Positions 41,260 to 50,647 are shown, numbered from the stretch's first letter. The stretch: 64,000 nucleotides of DNA from Idiomarina seosinensis (GCF_003987275.1 NZ_PIQF01000001.1:1178001-1242000); one strand, 5' to 3'. Numbers and translations are program-made. Notes: generated by a model not told the origin, from the letters alone.

Positions 41260-42387
41260 ATGACGATAAACCCAACTTGGTTAACAGAACTTGATACGCC
41301 TTATTTGCTGATTGATGAGACACGATTGAAGCAAAACATAGGCTACCTTAAGCAACGTGTGGAAGCCCGTGGGAGTCGGTTGCGGCCTCACCTTAAAACG
41401 CTGCGCACGCTGGCTGCGGCAGACTACTTACTGGATAGTAAAACCTCTCCTGCCACAGTTTCGACTTTAGCTGAAGCAGAAGCCTATGCAGAAGCCGGTT
41501 ATACTGACCTGCTTTACGCAGTAGGCATTGCTCCATCAAAACTAAGCCGTGTTGCAAAGCTTCGCCAGCAAGGGATTAATTTGCATATTCTGCTGGATAA
41601 CCTGGAACAAGCTAACGCAGTTATAAGCTATGCGGACAAGCAACAGCAGACTTTTTCGGTATTTATCGAGATAGATAGTGACGGTCATCGCGGCGGCATT
41701 GAGCCAGCTGACCCACGGTTAATAGACATCGCTCGTAAATTAGGCGTTCACTTTAACGGCTTAATGACTCACGCCGGAGGCTCATATGGCTGCACAACAG
41801 ACCTGGCACTACGTGAATTTGCGGCAACAGAATGTAACGCCGTGTTGAAAGCCAAGCAGCAACTTAACAAAGCGGGTATTAAGTGCCCTAAAACCAGTGT
41901 TGGTTCTACCCCTACCGCTCACTTTGGTGAAGATTTTAACGGTATTAGCGAGGTTAGAGCCGGCGTTTACACCACCTTTGACCTGGTCATGAAAAATATT
42001 GGTGTCTGCGACTTTAAAGACATTGCCATGTCAGTGGTAACCACTGTCATTGGTTATAATCAGGAAAAGAATTGGGTGTTAGTCGATAGTGGCTGGATGG
42101 CTCTATCCCGGGATCGCGGCACAGCCAACCAACAACAAGATTTTGGCTACGGCCAGGTTTGCACAATAGCCGGCGAGCCCTTGACAGATATTTACGTCAG
42201 CAGCACATCACAAGAGCACGGCATTATTGAATTACCCGGCCACGCCGAGTTAAAGGACTTTCCAGTAGGTCTTAAATTACGGATTTTCCCCAACCATGCC
42301 TGTGCCACTGCTGCTATGCACCAAGGATACCATGTGCTGATGAGTGACGGCTCACACAACACATGGGAGCGAATTCAAGGTTGGTAA
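41260..42387 (+). CDS. DSD1/D-threonine aldolase-family PLP enzyme
   Basis: The 375-residue product has an alanine racemase-like N-terminal barrel with PLP lysine K46 in LRPHLKTLRT, and the C-terminal DSD1-type zinc site in FPNHACATAAMHQGY (His and Cys). Family members include D-serine dehydratase, D-threonine aldolase and beta-hydroxyaspartate aldolase. Immediately downstream of the serine racemase-like gene (5 bp), so both probably act on one D- or hydroxy-amino acid. Exact substrate unknown. Confidence 0.86.
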   Translation: MTINPTWLTELDTPYLLIDETRLKQNIGYLKQRVEARGSRLRPHLKTLRTLAAADYLLDSKTSPATVSTLAEAEAYAEAGYTDLLYAVGIAPSKLSRVAKLRQQGINLHILLDNLEQANAVISYADKQQQTFSVFIEIDSDGHRGGIEPADPRLIDIARKLGVHFNGLMTHAGGSYGCTTDLALREFAATECNAVLKAKQQLNKAGIKCPKTSVGSTPTAHFGEDFNGISEVRAGVYTTFDLVMKNIGVCDFKDIAMSVVTTVIGYNQEKNWVLVDSGWMALSRDRGTANQQQDFGYGQVCTIAGEPLTDIYVSSTSQEHGIIELPGHAELKDFPVGLKLRIFPNHACATAAMHQGYHVLMSDGSHNTWERIQGW

Positions 42388-42395
42388 CTATTACC

Positions 42396-43286
42396 TTAAG
42401 TCACATCCGATAGTGCTTCACGCACTGTCGGGTAGTTAAATTCAAAACCATGCTGACGAAGTTTATCAGGCACCACCGCTTGCCCTTCTAACAGCATACT
42501 GGACATTTCTCCCATCGCCAGCTTCAGTACGAACGCCGGCACCTTGAAAATATGCGGTCGGTTGAGTACCGAAGCTAAAGTGCGACTAAACGCTTTATTA
42601 GCTACAGGACCAGGAGCGGTCATATTAACCGGCCCGGCTAAATCAGGCTGCTCAAGCACATAATCAATGCCCCGGATCATATCTTCGATGTGTATCCACG
42701 ACATCATTTGTTCGCCCGATCCCATGGGTCCGCCGAGGCCAATCTTATAGGGTAAAACCATTTTAGCCAGAGCACCCTGCCCTTCCGCTAAGACTACTCC
42801 GGTACGCAATAGCACAACTCGGGTATTTGCTTCGGCGTCTAAGGCGCGGTGCTCCCATTGCCGACACAGGTCAACCGCAAAATCGACGGTTTTTGCATTG
42901 CCCTCTTCGTTAACCGGCTCGCTGTCCCGGGGACCATAAACACCAATTGCCGAACCACTGACGAACACCTTGGGGGGCTTTTCAGTCGAATTAATTTTGC
43001 TGGCGAGTTTTTCGGTTACTTGCCAACGACTATTCTGCAATTCCTGTTTGCGCTGAGCTGTCCATCGCTTGTCGGCAATACCAGCACCCTGCAGGTTAAT
43101 AACGGCATCAAACTGACCAATGTCACCGATATCGTCCACCGAACCAATAACAGTGACATCCTCGCCGAGTTTTGCCTGCGCCATTTTCGGCGTGCGGGAG
43201 GTGACCGTAAACTCATATTTATCGCGATATTTAGCGATAAAGTGTGAGCCAATAAGACCGGTCCCACCTGTCATCAAAATTTTCAT
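42396..43286 (-). CDS. TIGR01777-type NAD-dependent epimerase (YfcH-like)
   Basis: The 296-residue extended short-chain dehydrogenase starts MKILMTGGTGLIGSHFI with the Rossmann glycines, has FVSGSAIGVYGPRDSEPVNE near residue 107, and the diagnostic LGGPMGSGEQMMSWIHIEDM near 185, and ends with the DUF1731-like QAVVPDKLRQHGFEFNYPTV. Function is unknown in the YfcH family. The ATG at 43286 has AGGAGG seven bases upstream; the longer frame is rejected. Confidence 0.9.
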   Translation of the reverse strand: MKILMTGGTGLIGSHFIAKYRDKYEFTVTSRTPKMAQAKLGEDVTVIGSVDDIGDIGQFDAVINLQGAGIADKRWTAQRKQELQNSRWQVTEKLASKINSTEKPPKVFVSGSAIGVYGPRDSEPVNEEGNAKTVDFAVDLCRQWEHRALDAEANTRVVLLRTGVVLAEGQGALAKMVLPYKIGLGGPMGSGEQMMSWIHIEDMIRGIDYVLEQPDLAGPVNMTAPGPVANKAFSRTLASVLNRPHIFKVPAFVLKLAMGEMSSMLLEGQAVVPDKLRQHGFEFNYPTVREALSDVT

Positions 43287-43329
43287 AGTCACCTCCTGTC
43301 GATTATCCAACCTGCACTTTTAAGACTGA

Positions 43330-45837
43330 TTAAGCTAACTTCCGGATTAACTGAGCGGTGTTGCGCCTAATAAGTCGAGAGCACGATAAACGCCCTAAAA
43401 TACCAACAACTATAGCACCTGAGAGAGGTCCTACTAACCACAGTCGCCAGTGCCAGGTCGCATCCATATTAAAGGCCTGAGTTTGTAAAATCAGCAACGC
43501 GATATCCATTGCGATGGTCGCAATAAATCCGCTAATGGCCCCCAGCACCAAAAACTCATAGGTAATACTACGACTCAATAGTTTACCGGGAGCTCCTAAG
43601 GTTCTCAGAATAACCAGCTCTTTTTGGCGCTCTTCCATACTCGCCTGAACTTGCGCAATCAGCACCAGGGAACCAGCGATAATAACAAGCACCAACACGA
43701 ACAATATAGCCAGGCTCACCTGCGAGATAACCTCTCGAATTTGATCCATAATCGCGTCCAAGTCAATCAACGAGACTTCTGGAAAATCGCTAAACAACTG
43801 ATACAACTCGTCTTTGCGATCAGTATCCAGGTGAAAGCTAGTAATATAGGTTGCCGGAAAGTCCGATAGGGTACTCGGATTGAAGACCATATAAAAATTA
43901 GGCTGTAATGAACTCCAGTCAGCCTCGCGCAAACTGGTCACAGGAGCGGTAAACTCTTCTCCACCGATATTAAAGGTGAGCTCATCACCAACCTGAATAT
44001 CTAGTCGTTCCGCAGCATTAAGTTCCACTGAAACCTGAGGTTTCGCGTCTTCGCCCCACCAGCTGCCTTCCACAATTTCATTGTTGGGAGGAACCGTATC
44101 ACGCCAGGTCATCGACAGTTCGCGGCCGAAACCTTCGCGCCCTTCTTGCTGCTCTTCATCATCCCGATCTTCTTTTGTCACCTCAGCTAACAGCTTTTCG
44201 CCATTATGGTAGGTCACCCGCCCGGGAACAATCGGGTACTGATCGGTGGAACGAATATCTTCACCCTCAAACATCGATTTAAGGTCAGAGACTTTTTCCT
44301 CTGAAATATTAAGAGCGAAGTAATTAGGTGCGTCGTCCGGAAGCTGTCGTTGCCAATCAGCCAACAAATCATTACGCAACACAATGACCAACAGCAACAA
44401 CATGATAGCCGTTGAGAACGATAGCATCTGCACACTGTTAGCCGCGGCACGCCTTTGCAACCCGGCCATTGCTAGCCGCCACGCACTACCTGCCTGCATG
44501 CCCGCTTTGCGGCTAGCGCCAATCAATAACCGGCCAATACCCAATAATAGAATGGCGGCGAAGGCCCCGCCGGCAAATAATGCAGTGGACAACCACCACT
44601 GCTGCGAATATAAAACCAGCAAGGCATAAATGGTTCCGCCGCTCAGCACCCACTGTAACCAGCGAATCGCCTGTGCACCCACCAGCTGCCGGTGCAGCAC
44701 TCGTAACGGCGGAATCGAAACTAGCCTAAATAATGGGTACAGAGTAAACATGACCGCACTAATAATACCTGTTGCAGCCGCTAATACATAAGGCTTCCAG
44801 GTAGCCCCTGGTAAGGTCGCATCTAGCTGTTGAGCAACCCAATCAATAACAAATAACTGAATCAGCCAGCCCAAGACCATGCCTATCGCAACACTTATTG
44901 CGGTTAAAAAGAGTAAGTGCAGGATGAAAATTCGGCGAATCTGCTGTCGGCTTGCACCCAGCGTTTTAAAAATGGCAACGACATCATAATTGCGTTGACA
45001 GTACCTTTGTGCCGCGACCGCTACTGCTGTTGCTGCCAACACCACACCGAGCAAGCTGGCTAGCATCATAAAGCGCTCAGCGCGGTTCAATGAGCGAGCC
45101 AGAGGGCTATCGCCGTCTTCGATACTGCGCCAGCTGTGAGTATCATCATTCAATCGTGGTAAAAGCCATTCCTCATAGCGATTCAGGTCATCCTGACTGC
45201 CTGCCATGAGCACGTTATAGCGCACCCGACTGCCCGGTTGAATCAGGCCTGTCTCATCGAGTTGCGAATAAGGAATAATGACATTGGGGCTATCGGTAAA
45301 GACTGAGAACCCGACATCTGGTTCATACGTCACTACTTTAGTGACTTTAAATTCGCTATTACCAACCTCTATGCTATCACCTAAATCGATCTGCAAAGCC
45401 TGAAAAAGCGATGAGGCAACCCAAGCCTCACCGGCTGCCGGCAGCCCCTCAGCAACTTCGCCTTCGACAAAAGGAGTATCAGCAACTTTTAGCTCACCAC
45501 GTAATGGGTAGCCATCGGATACCGCCTTAACATCGATAAGCTGCAACTTATCATTAGCAAATGCCATCGAGTTGAAAACAACCCGCCAGGCCGTCTTTAA
45601 ATTTTCCTGTTCTGCTCGTTCTAGCCAGTCTGTCGGAATGTCCCGCCGCGAACTTAATACTCTGTCGGCCGCCAAAAACTCACTACTGCGTTCCAGCAAG
45701 CCGGATTGCAAGCGTTCACTGAACAGCGATAACGACAGTACCGCTGTTACCGACAGAATTATGGCTAACGCCATAATCGTTAGTTCGCCTCGTTTCAGCT
45801 CCTGCTTTAACAACCGAAACGAAATTTTATGCCACAT
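43330..45837 (-). CDS. ABC transporter permease (YbbP/FtsX-MacB family)
   Basis: The 835-residue product has an N-terminal helix, a first FtsX domain near residues 260-370 (AAQRYCQRNYDVVAIFKTLG), a second membrane block, a large soluble part with many acidic residues, and a C-terminal FtsX domain (RQKELVILRTLGAPGKLLS). It is the permease of an ABC exporter whose ATPase gene overlaps it by 11 bp. The YbbP/YbbA pair in E. coli sits beside tesA as here. It is probably an export system for a lipid or hydrophobic compound; the substrate is unknown. Confidence 0.9.
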   Translation of the reverse strand: MWHKISFRLLKQELKRGELTIMALAIILSVTAVLSLSLFSERLQSGLLERSSEFLAADRVLSSRRDIPTDWLERAEQENLKTAWRVVFNSMAFANDKLQLIDVKAVSDGYPLRGELKVADTPFVEGEVAEGLPAAGEAWVASSLFQALQIDLGDSIEVGNSEFKVTKVVTYEPDVGFSVFTDSPNVIIPYSQLDETGLIQPGSRVRYNVLMAGSQDDLNRYEEWLLPRLNDDTHSWRSIEDGDSPLARSLNRAERFMMLASLLGVVLAATAVAVAAQRYCQRNYDVVAIFKTLGASRQQIRRIFILHLLFLTAISVAIGMVLGWLIQLFVIDWVAQQLDATLPGATWKPYVLAAATGIISAVMFTLYPLFRLVSIPPLRVLHRQLVGAQAIRWLQWVLSGGTIYALLVLYSQQWWLSTALFAGGAFAAILLLGIGRLLIGASRKAGMQAGSAWRLAMAGLQRRAAANSVQMLSFSTAIMLLLLVIVLRNDLLADWQRQLPDDAPNYFALNISEEKVSDLKSMFEGEDIRSTDQYPIVPGRVTYHNGEKLLAEVTKEDRDDEEQQEGREGFGRELSMTWRDTVPPNNEIVEGSWWGEDAKPQVSVELNAAERLDIQVGDELTFNIGGEEFTAPVTSLREADWSSLQPNFYMVFNPSTLSDFPATYITSFHLDTDRKDELYQLFSDFPEVSLIDLDAIMDQIREVISQVSLAILFVLVLVIIAGSLVLIAQVQASMEERQKELVILRTLGAPGKLLSRSITYEFLVLGAISGFIATIAMDIALLILQTQAFNMDATWHWRLWLVGPLSGAIVVGILGRLSCSRLIRRNTAQLIRKLA

Positions 45838-46507
45838 CTTGTGTTGCCTCCTCTAGCTTACCTGCATCCATGCGCAACACGCGTTGGCAACGTTCCGCCA
45901 GCTGATTATCATGCGTCACCATAATCAGTGTCGTACCATAATCTTTGTTCAAATCGAACAGCAGCTGTTCAACCTTACCGCCTGTTTTTGAGTCAAGATT
46001 TCCGGTCGGCTCATCGGCAAATAAGATTTTTGGCTGTCCCACAAACGCACGAGCAATCGCTACGCGTTGCTGCTCGCCGCCCGATAACTGATTCGGGTAG
46101 TGGTGCCAGCGATCGTCCAAACCTACTTTGGCAAGCAGTTCCCGAGCTTCTTTTTCGGCGCCTTTGTGACCCGCCAACTCGGCCGGTAACATGACGTTCT
46201 CCAAAGCTGTTAAACTGGGCACTAACAAAAATTGTTGGAAGATGAAGCCAATTTTGTCAGCGCGAACTTTTGCACGCTGCTCTTCATCCAAATCACTCAG
46301 TTTTTCGTTATCTATAAGAACTTCACCCTTGGTTGCAAGGTCTAATCCGGCAAGCAAGGACAGCAACGTTGATTTACCGGAGCCTGACGCGCCGACAACG
46401 GCAACTGTCTCTCCTGCATTGATCGCAACCTCTACCGGTTGCAGAATCTGTAATGGGCCTTCCGAGGTATCGACGATTTTTTCCAGTTTTTGGGCTTGAA
46501 TGAGCAT
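45827..46507 (-). CDS. ybbA: ABC transporter ATP-binding protein (YbbA/LolD-like)
   Basis: The 226-residue ATPase has Walker [20 protein letters not shown], signature [15 protein letters not shown] and Walker [14 protein letters not shown], and powers the YbbP-like permease. The start codon at 46507 abuts the divergent tesA start; only CATATG separates them in sequence. Inner membrane-associated. Confidence 0.93.
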   Translation of the reverse strand: MLIQAQKLEKIVDTSEGPLQILQPVEVAINAGETVAVVGASGSGKSTLLSLLAGLDLATKGEVLIDNEKLSDLDEEQRAKVRADKIGFIFQQFLLVPSLTALENVMLPAELAGHKGAEKEARELLAKVGLDDRWHHYPNQLSGGEQQRVAIARAFVGQPKILFADEPTGNLDSKTGGKVEQLLFDLNKDYGTTLIMVTHDNQLAERCQRVLRMDAGKLEEATQDVA

Positions 46508-46510
46508 ATG

Positions 46511-47140
46511 ATGAAAAACTTCCTTTTGAAATTAAGTCTTATTGTCGTTTTGTTGTTATCTATACGTACAGTTTCGGCAAATGTTTCACTTGTTGTATTA
46601 GGAGATAGTTTAAGCGCAGGTTATGGGCTTTCCAGTGAACAAACCTGGGTAGCTGAACTGGATAATCGCTGGCAAAAAACACACCCTAATTTTAATATTA
46701 TTAACGCCAGTATCAGTGGCGAGACCACCACTGGTGGTTTACGCCGGCTGGAAGGAATACTCCAGCGGCATCAACCGGATGCGTTATTCATCGAGCTGGG
46801 TGGCAATGACGGTTTACGTGGCTTCAACCTCAACACAGTCCGTTCCAACCTAAAACAAATTATCGATAAAGCTCGTGCTGAAAACGTTGAAGTGGCATTA
46901 AGCCAGGTAATGGTGCCTCCAAACTATGGCCAGCGTTTTGCCCAACAGTTCACCGATTTGTATAAAGAAGTCGCGGAACAAGAAGACGTACGTTTAATTC
47001 CATTTTTCATGGAGCCATTAATTGAGGAAAGTTCTGACTACGTCCAGGACGACGGCATCCACCCCACCGCCGAAGCACAACCCAAAATCGCCGACTTCCT
47101 CGAACCCTACCTACTCGACCTAATGCAAAAAGCCAAGTAA
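46511..47140 (+). CDS. tesA: Acyl-CoA thioesterase I / lysophospholipase L1 (TesA)
   Basis: Periplasmic SGNH esterase of 209 residues. Residues 1-23 are a signal peptide (MKNFLLKLSLIVVLLLSIRT, cleavage after VSA), followed by LVVLGDSLSAGYG with catalytic S33, the GGNDGLRG oxyanion Asn, and the C-terminal DGIHP with the Asp-His pair. The start is either 46508 or 46511; no good binding site precedes either. It is head to head with ybbA, as in E. coli. Confidence 0.94.
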   Translation: MKNFLLKLSLIVVLLLSIRTVSANVSLVVLGDSLSAGYGLSSEQTWVAELDNRWQKTHPNFNIINASISGETTTGGLRRLEGILQRHQPDALFIELGGNDGLRGFNLNTVRSNLKQIIDKARAENVEVALSQVMVPPNYGQRFAQQFTDLYKEVAEQEDVRLIPFFMEPLIEESSDYVQDDGIHPTAEAQPKIADFLEPYLLDLMQKAK

Positions 47141-47160
47141 CTCGCGTCCCCGACGCGAGC
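47141..47160 (+). terminator. Hairpin directly after tesA
   Basis: CTCGCGTC (47141-47148) pairs with GACGCGAG (47152-47159) around CCC, right after the tesA stop. The T-run is short (CTTTGGG), so termination may be incomplete. Confidence 0.6.
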
Positions 47161-47171
47161 TTTGGGTTCCG

Positions 47172-47331
47172 TTCCGGGGAAGGCTTATAGGCCCTCTTGG
47201 AATACGACCGATTCCGTAGAGGGGGACGCCACAAGCACATCCGTGTGGGCTTGAGTCAGGCCATCCATGGCCTTCGACACCCCCTCTACGGAACCAGTCA
47301 TATTCCAAACGCATATCAGCCCTCCCCGGAA
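47172..47331. repeat. Large nested palindrome A
   Basis: Three nested sets of arms form one long imperfect hairpin: TTCCGGGGA 47172-47180 with TCCCCGGAA 47323-47331; TTGGAATA 47197-47204 with TATTCCAA 47301-47308; and 14 bases TTCCGTAGAGGGGG 47212-47225 with their complement at 47280-47293. Between the inner arms AGGCCATCCATGGCCT forms a further palindrome. The element has no convincing reading frame. Confidence 0.85.
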
Positions 47332-47342
47332 TTAACGGGGTC

Positions 47343-47489
47343 GCGTTGGAGCAATGGCGCCAAGTGCTTGAACAGCCCCTTTTTCGAAAGTGTGTGGCGC
47401 CAAGGATGGCGCCACCCAAGCCCCCCAGGGATGGGTTTACGGGCGTCTTTCGAAAGAGGGGTGTCAAGCACCAGCCATTGCTCTAACGC
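47343..47489. repeat. Large nested palindrome B
   Basis: A second element 11 bp after A with the same architecture: GCGTTGGAGCAATGGC 47343-47358 with 47474-47489 (one mismatch); GTGCTTGA 47364-47371 with TCAAGCAC 47464-47471; CCCCTTTTTCGAAAG 47376-47390 with 47447-47461 (one mismatch); and GTGGCGCCA 47394-47402 with TGGCGCCAC 47407-47415 inside. GAGGGGGACGC occurs in element A and as the reverse complement just past B, which suggests a shared origin. Confidence 0.85.
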
Positions 47490-47564
47490 GTCCCCCTCAG
47501 GGCAGTGGGTCGTATTACAAATAAGCGGGGTAGGCTGTTGCCGGCGAATGGACAAAATGCGGGC

Positions 47565-47589
47565 ATAAAAAAACCGCCGGATGGCGGTT
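47565..47589 (-). terminator. Terminator of the tRNA-Ala/Glu transcript
   Basis: On the minus strand AACCGCC-ATCC-GGCGGTT (47572-47589) is followed by a run of T (the A run at 47566-47573), 9 bp after the last tRNA-Glu. Confidence 0.9.
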
Positions 47590-47598
47590 AGTGCAGTA

Positions 47599-47674
47599 TG
47601 GCGTCCCCTAGGGGATTCGAACCCCTGTTACTGCCGTGAAAGGGCAGTGTCCTAGGCCTCTAGACGAAGGGGAC
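47599..47674 (-). tRNA. tRNA-Glu (TTC), third copy
   Basis: 76 nt with encoded CCA. Acceptor GTCCCCT pairs with AGGGGAC, anticodon loop CTTTCAC gives TTC, T loop GGTTCGAATCC. Identical to the other two copies. Confidence 0.97.
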
Positions 47675-47704
47675 CCGGACTGAATTGGTTGATGCGATAC
47701 GAAG

Positions 47705-47780
47705 TGGCGTCCCCTAGGGGATTCGAACCCCTGTTACTGCCGTGAAAGGGCAGTGTCCTAGGCCTCTAGACGAAGGGGAC
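47705..47780 (-). tRNA. tRNA-Glu (TTC), second copy
   Basis: 76 nt, sequence identical to the other two tRNA-Glu genes, encoded CCA. The spacers on either side (30 and 33 bp) differ. Confidence 0.97.
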
Positions 47781-47813
47781 GCAATATCGTGTTGCATCGT
47801 GTAATTAGTAAGT

Positions 47814-47889
47814 TGGCGTCCCCTAGGGGATTCGAACCCCTGTTACTGCCGTGAAAGGGCAGTGTCCTAGGCCTCTAGACGAAGGGGAC
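47814..47889 (-). tRNA. tRNA-Glu (TTC), first copy
   Basis: 76 nt, encoded CCA, anticodon TTC. First tRNA-Glu after tRNA-Ala in the transcript; identical to the other copies. Confidence 0.97.
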
Positions 47890-47934
47890 GCAATTACTTA
47901 TTACAAACTATCAGAAAGGTAACCAAAGCTTGTT

Positions 47935-48010
<76 letters not shown>

Positions 48011-48048
48011 TCTACCTTGGCAGTAAAACTGCCCTGACAGCGGGGCGC

Positions 48049-48078
48049 ATTCTATTGTGAGCAGCGTTAATGTGTCAA
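48049..48078 (-). promoter_or_regulatory. Promoter of the tRNA-Ala/Glu operon
   Basis: On the minus strand TTGACA (48073-48078) and TAGAAT (48049-48054) are separated by 18 bases, followed by a GC-rich discriminator GCGCCCCG typical of stringently controlled stable RNA promoters, about 39 bp before tRNA-Ala. Confidence 0.85.
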
Positions 48079-48148
48079 CTGTTTTTTGAAAAAAATCATC
48101 TGTTTGATGAAAAATATGGCAATCTGCACAATTAACGCTCAACCGGCA

Positions 48149-48802
48149 CTAACGAACGCCTTTTGGCAGGTTTTGGTGGTATACGTGATACACCTTCTCC
48201 AACCCTTCGCGACTAGACACCGATACATTCATATCGTTAACCAAACCGTTATCCAGACGATAAACCCAGCCATGAATCTGCAATGGCTGCTCTCGATCCC
48301 AGGCTTCCTGCACAACGTTTGTTTTGGCTAGGTTTTTCACTTGCTCAATAACATTCAATTCGCACAGGCGATCGACTTGTTCACTATCCGCTAACTGCTC
48401 GAGCTCGACAGCGTGTTCGCGATAAACGTCCCGAATCGGATACAACCAGTGATCAACCAAGCCATGCGGTTTTGATTCAATCGCAGCTTTTACCCCACCG
48501 CAGCCATAATGCCCAACAACCAGCACATGTTTTACTTTAAGCGCTTCGATAGCAAACTGAATAACGGACAAACAATTAAAATCAGTTTGTATCACCTGAT
48601 TTGCAACGTTTCGATGTACAAACAGTTCTCCCGGGTCCATCCCAACTATCTGGTTGGCTGGCACCCGGCTATCAGAACAACCAATCCACAAATATTCCGG
48701 CGACTGCTGCCCGACCAATCGTTTAAAAAACTCTGGATCTCGCTCAACTTGTTGCTTCGCCCATTCACGGTTGTTTTCGATTAAATGTTTTATGTCTGGC
48801 AT
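48149..48802 (-). CDS. can: Beta-class carbonic anhydrase
   Basis: Interconverts carbon dioxide and bicarbonate. The 217-residue enzyme has the zinc motif CSDSRVPANQIVG near residue 42 and the HYGCGG pair (His and Cys) near 98, the Cys-Asp-Arg beta-class set. Sequence follows E. coli Can (LCELNVIEQVKNL and IHGWVYRLDNGL). The ATG at 48802 matches the E. coli start MKDIDTLISNN and has GAGG upstream; the longer frame would begin inside gltX. It lies 16 bp after gltX. Confidence 0.95.
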   Translation of the reverse strand: MPDIKHLIENNREWAKQQVERDPEFFKRLVGQQSPEYLWIGCSDSRVPANQIVGMDPGELFVHRNVANQVIQTDFNCLSVIQFAIEALKVKHVLVVGHYGCGGVKAAIESKPHGLVDHWLYPIRDVYREHAVELEQLADSEQVDRLCELNVIEQVKNLAKTNVVQEAWDREQPLQIHGWVYRLDNGLVNDMNVSVSSREGLEKVYHVYHQNLPKGVR

Positions 48803-48818
48803 AAGGCCTCGTTGTCCA

Positions 48819-50228
48819 TCAGCTATTCGCTTCACGCTCGGCTATAAATTCTAGCGCAAGGTCAATACGCTGCAATACACTCTGTTGAGGTATTAATTCC
48901 AGGGTAACATCTAGCGATGGAGAGTTACCTCCTCCGGTTGCAGCTACCCGCAACGGCATACCTACTTTGCCCATACCAACTTCTAGCACTTCTGCTGTCT
49001 GATTAATCGCGGCTTGGATATTAGCAGCATTCCAGTCGGTTATTGCTCCGAGCAGTTGCTTAGCTTTTTGCAGGGGTTCTTTGGCCACAGGCCGTAAATG
49101 CTTTTTCGCCGCTTTTTCGTCAAATTCAGTAACCGGTTCGAAAAAGTAACGGCTAATGTCAGCCATTTCTTTTAAGGTTTTTACCCGATCCGCCTGCAAG
49201 CCAACAATTTTTTCTAAACTTGGACCTGAGCTGGTATCAACATCTACCTGATCAAACTGCCATTGCAGTTGTGGTGCAACTTGCTCGACCGGTAATGTTT
49301 TCATGTAATGTTGATTCAGCCAATTTAACTTATCGGTATTAAAAGCAGATGCAGCCTTATTAACATCATCCAGTTTAAAGTATTCAATCAGCTCGTCGAC
49401 GCTAAAGATTTCCTGATCACCGTGCGACCAACCCAGCCGCGCTAAATAATTAATCACCGCTTCGGGAACATAACCATCATCACGATATTGCATAACACTT
49501 ACAGCACCATGACGCTTCGACAGTTTTTTCCCATCATCGCCTAAGATCATCGATACATGAGCATAGTCAGGTACCGGAGCTCCCAATGCTTTTAAGATGT
49601 TAATCTGACGCGGGGTGTTATTGATATGATCTTCGCCACGTACGACGTGGGTGATATTCATATCCCAGTCATCTACCACCACGCAAAAGTTATAGGTTGG
49701 GGTACCGTCAGTACGGGCAATAATCAGGTCATCAAGTTCCTGGTTGGAAAACTCAATACGACCACGAATATGGTCATCAAATACCACACTGCCCTGTTGC
49801 GGATTGCGAAAACGCACGACGTATTTATCACCACCGACGTCAGGATTATCACGACAGTGGCCGTCGTAACGAGGTTTTTCGCCGGCAGCCATCTGTTCTT
49901 CACGCATTGCTTCTAAACGTTCTGCAGAGCAATAACACTTATAAGCTTTATCTTCTTCCAGTAGCTTATCAATCAACTGCTGATAGCGGTCAAACCGCTG
50001 AGTCTGGTAAAAAGGTCCCTGATCCCAGTTCAAACCCAACCAGTTCATCCCTTCCAAAATCGCATCGATTGCAGGCTGAGTTGAGCGTTCACGGTCGGTG
50101 TCTTCAATTCGCAGAACAAACTCTCCACCCTGCGCCTTGGCAACTAACCAAGAATATAATGCCGTACGGGCACCACCAACGTGTAAATACCCTGTTGGAC
50201 TGGGCGCGAAACGCGTAACCACACTCAT
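48819..50228 (-). CDS. gltX: Glutamate--tRNA ligase
   Basis: Class I synthetase that charges tRNA-Glu, close to three tRNA-Glu genes. The 469-residue product has the HIGH-like [20 protein letters not shown] at residue 6, [15 protein letters not shown] zinc-binding region near 97, and the KMSKS-like [13 protein letters not shown] near 235. Full normal length. Upstream region holds no clear promoter that can be assigned by eye. Confidence 0.96.
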   Translation of the reverse strand: MSVVTRFAPSPTGYLHVGGARTALYSWLVAKAQGGEFVLRIEDTDRERSTQPAIDAILEGMNWLGLNWDQGPFYQTQRFDRYQQLIDKLLEEDKAYKCYCSAERLEAMREEQMAAGEKPRYDGHCRDNPDVGGDKYVVRFRNPQQGSVVFDDHIRGRIEFSNQELDDLIIARTDGTPTYNFCVVVDDWDMNITHVVRGEDHINNTPRQINILKALGAPVPDYAHVSMILGDDGKKLSKRHGAVSVMQYRDDGYVPEAVINYLARLGWSHGDQEIFSVDELIEYFKLDDVNKAASAFNTDKLNWLNQHYMKTLPVEQVAPQLQWQFDQVDVDTSSGPSLEKIVGLQADRVKTLKEMADISRYFFEPVTEFDEKAAKKHLRPVAKEPLQKAKQLLGAITDWNAANIQAAINQTAEVLEVGMGKVGMPLRVAATGGGNSPSLDVTLELIPQQSVLQRIDLALEFIAEREANS

Positions 50229-50388
50229 GCTGTTATCCTTTCATTCGTTCGATGTAAAACCTAATTGTATGAGTAGCGAGTTTATCAAGACTAAGCCTGT
50301 TGCGCATCAGCAATGCTATGAAATAGGACGAAAGAAAAGCAAAAACGATTAAATTGTCAGCAAACGAACCAATCTTTTAAATTTTTAT

Positions 50389-50416
50389 TTGACAGTTTCT
50401 ATCTGCGCCCTATAAT
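50389..50416 (+). promoter_or_regulatory. Promoter of the tRNA-Val genes
   Basis: TTGACA (50389-50394) and TATAAT (50411-50416) with a 16-base spacer and a GC-rich discriminator after it, 39 bp before the first tRNA-Val. Both hexamers are perfect consensus. Confidence 0.92.
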
Positions 50417-50454
50417 GCCACCTCGCAACGACGCAGAAGTGTCACAGTGAAGAT

Positions 50455-50530
50455 GGTTGCTTAGCTCAGTTGGGAGAGCATCGCCCTTACAAGGCGAGGG
50501 TCACTGGTTCGAGCCCAGTAGCAACCACCA
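50455..50530 (+). tRNA. tRNA-Val (TAC), copy 1
   Basis: 76 nt with encoded CCA; acceptor GGTTGCT pairs with AGCAACC; loop CTTACAA gives anticodon TAC. Confidence 0.97.
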
Positions 50531-50566
50531 CTTCTTCTTTCCCCTTCGTTGTCGACCCTTTAGAGT

Positions 50567-50642
50567 GGTTGCTTAGCTCAGTTGGGAGAGCATCGCCCTT
50601 ACAAGGCGAGGGTCACTGGTTCGAGCCCAGTAGCAACCACCA
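50567..50642 (+). tRNA. tRNA-Val (TAC), copy 2
   Basis: Identical 76 nt copy 36 bp downstream, followed immediately by a T run that may end the transcript and by the convergent LysR gene. Confidence 0.97.
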
Positions 50643-50647
50643 TTTTT

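Noticed and set aside
47343-47489. Integron attC site
   Set aside because: The end sequences GCGTT...AACGC are in the wrong orientation for the attC core sites and no integrase or cassette array is nearby.
47120-47568. Several 77-123 residue reading frames on both strands across the palindromes
   Set aside because: They overlap each other on both strands, follow the inverted repeats, have no ribosome-binding sites and a G, P, R and W rich composition expected from GC-rich repeats.
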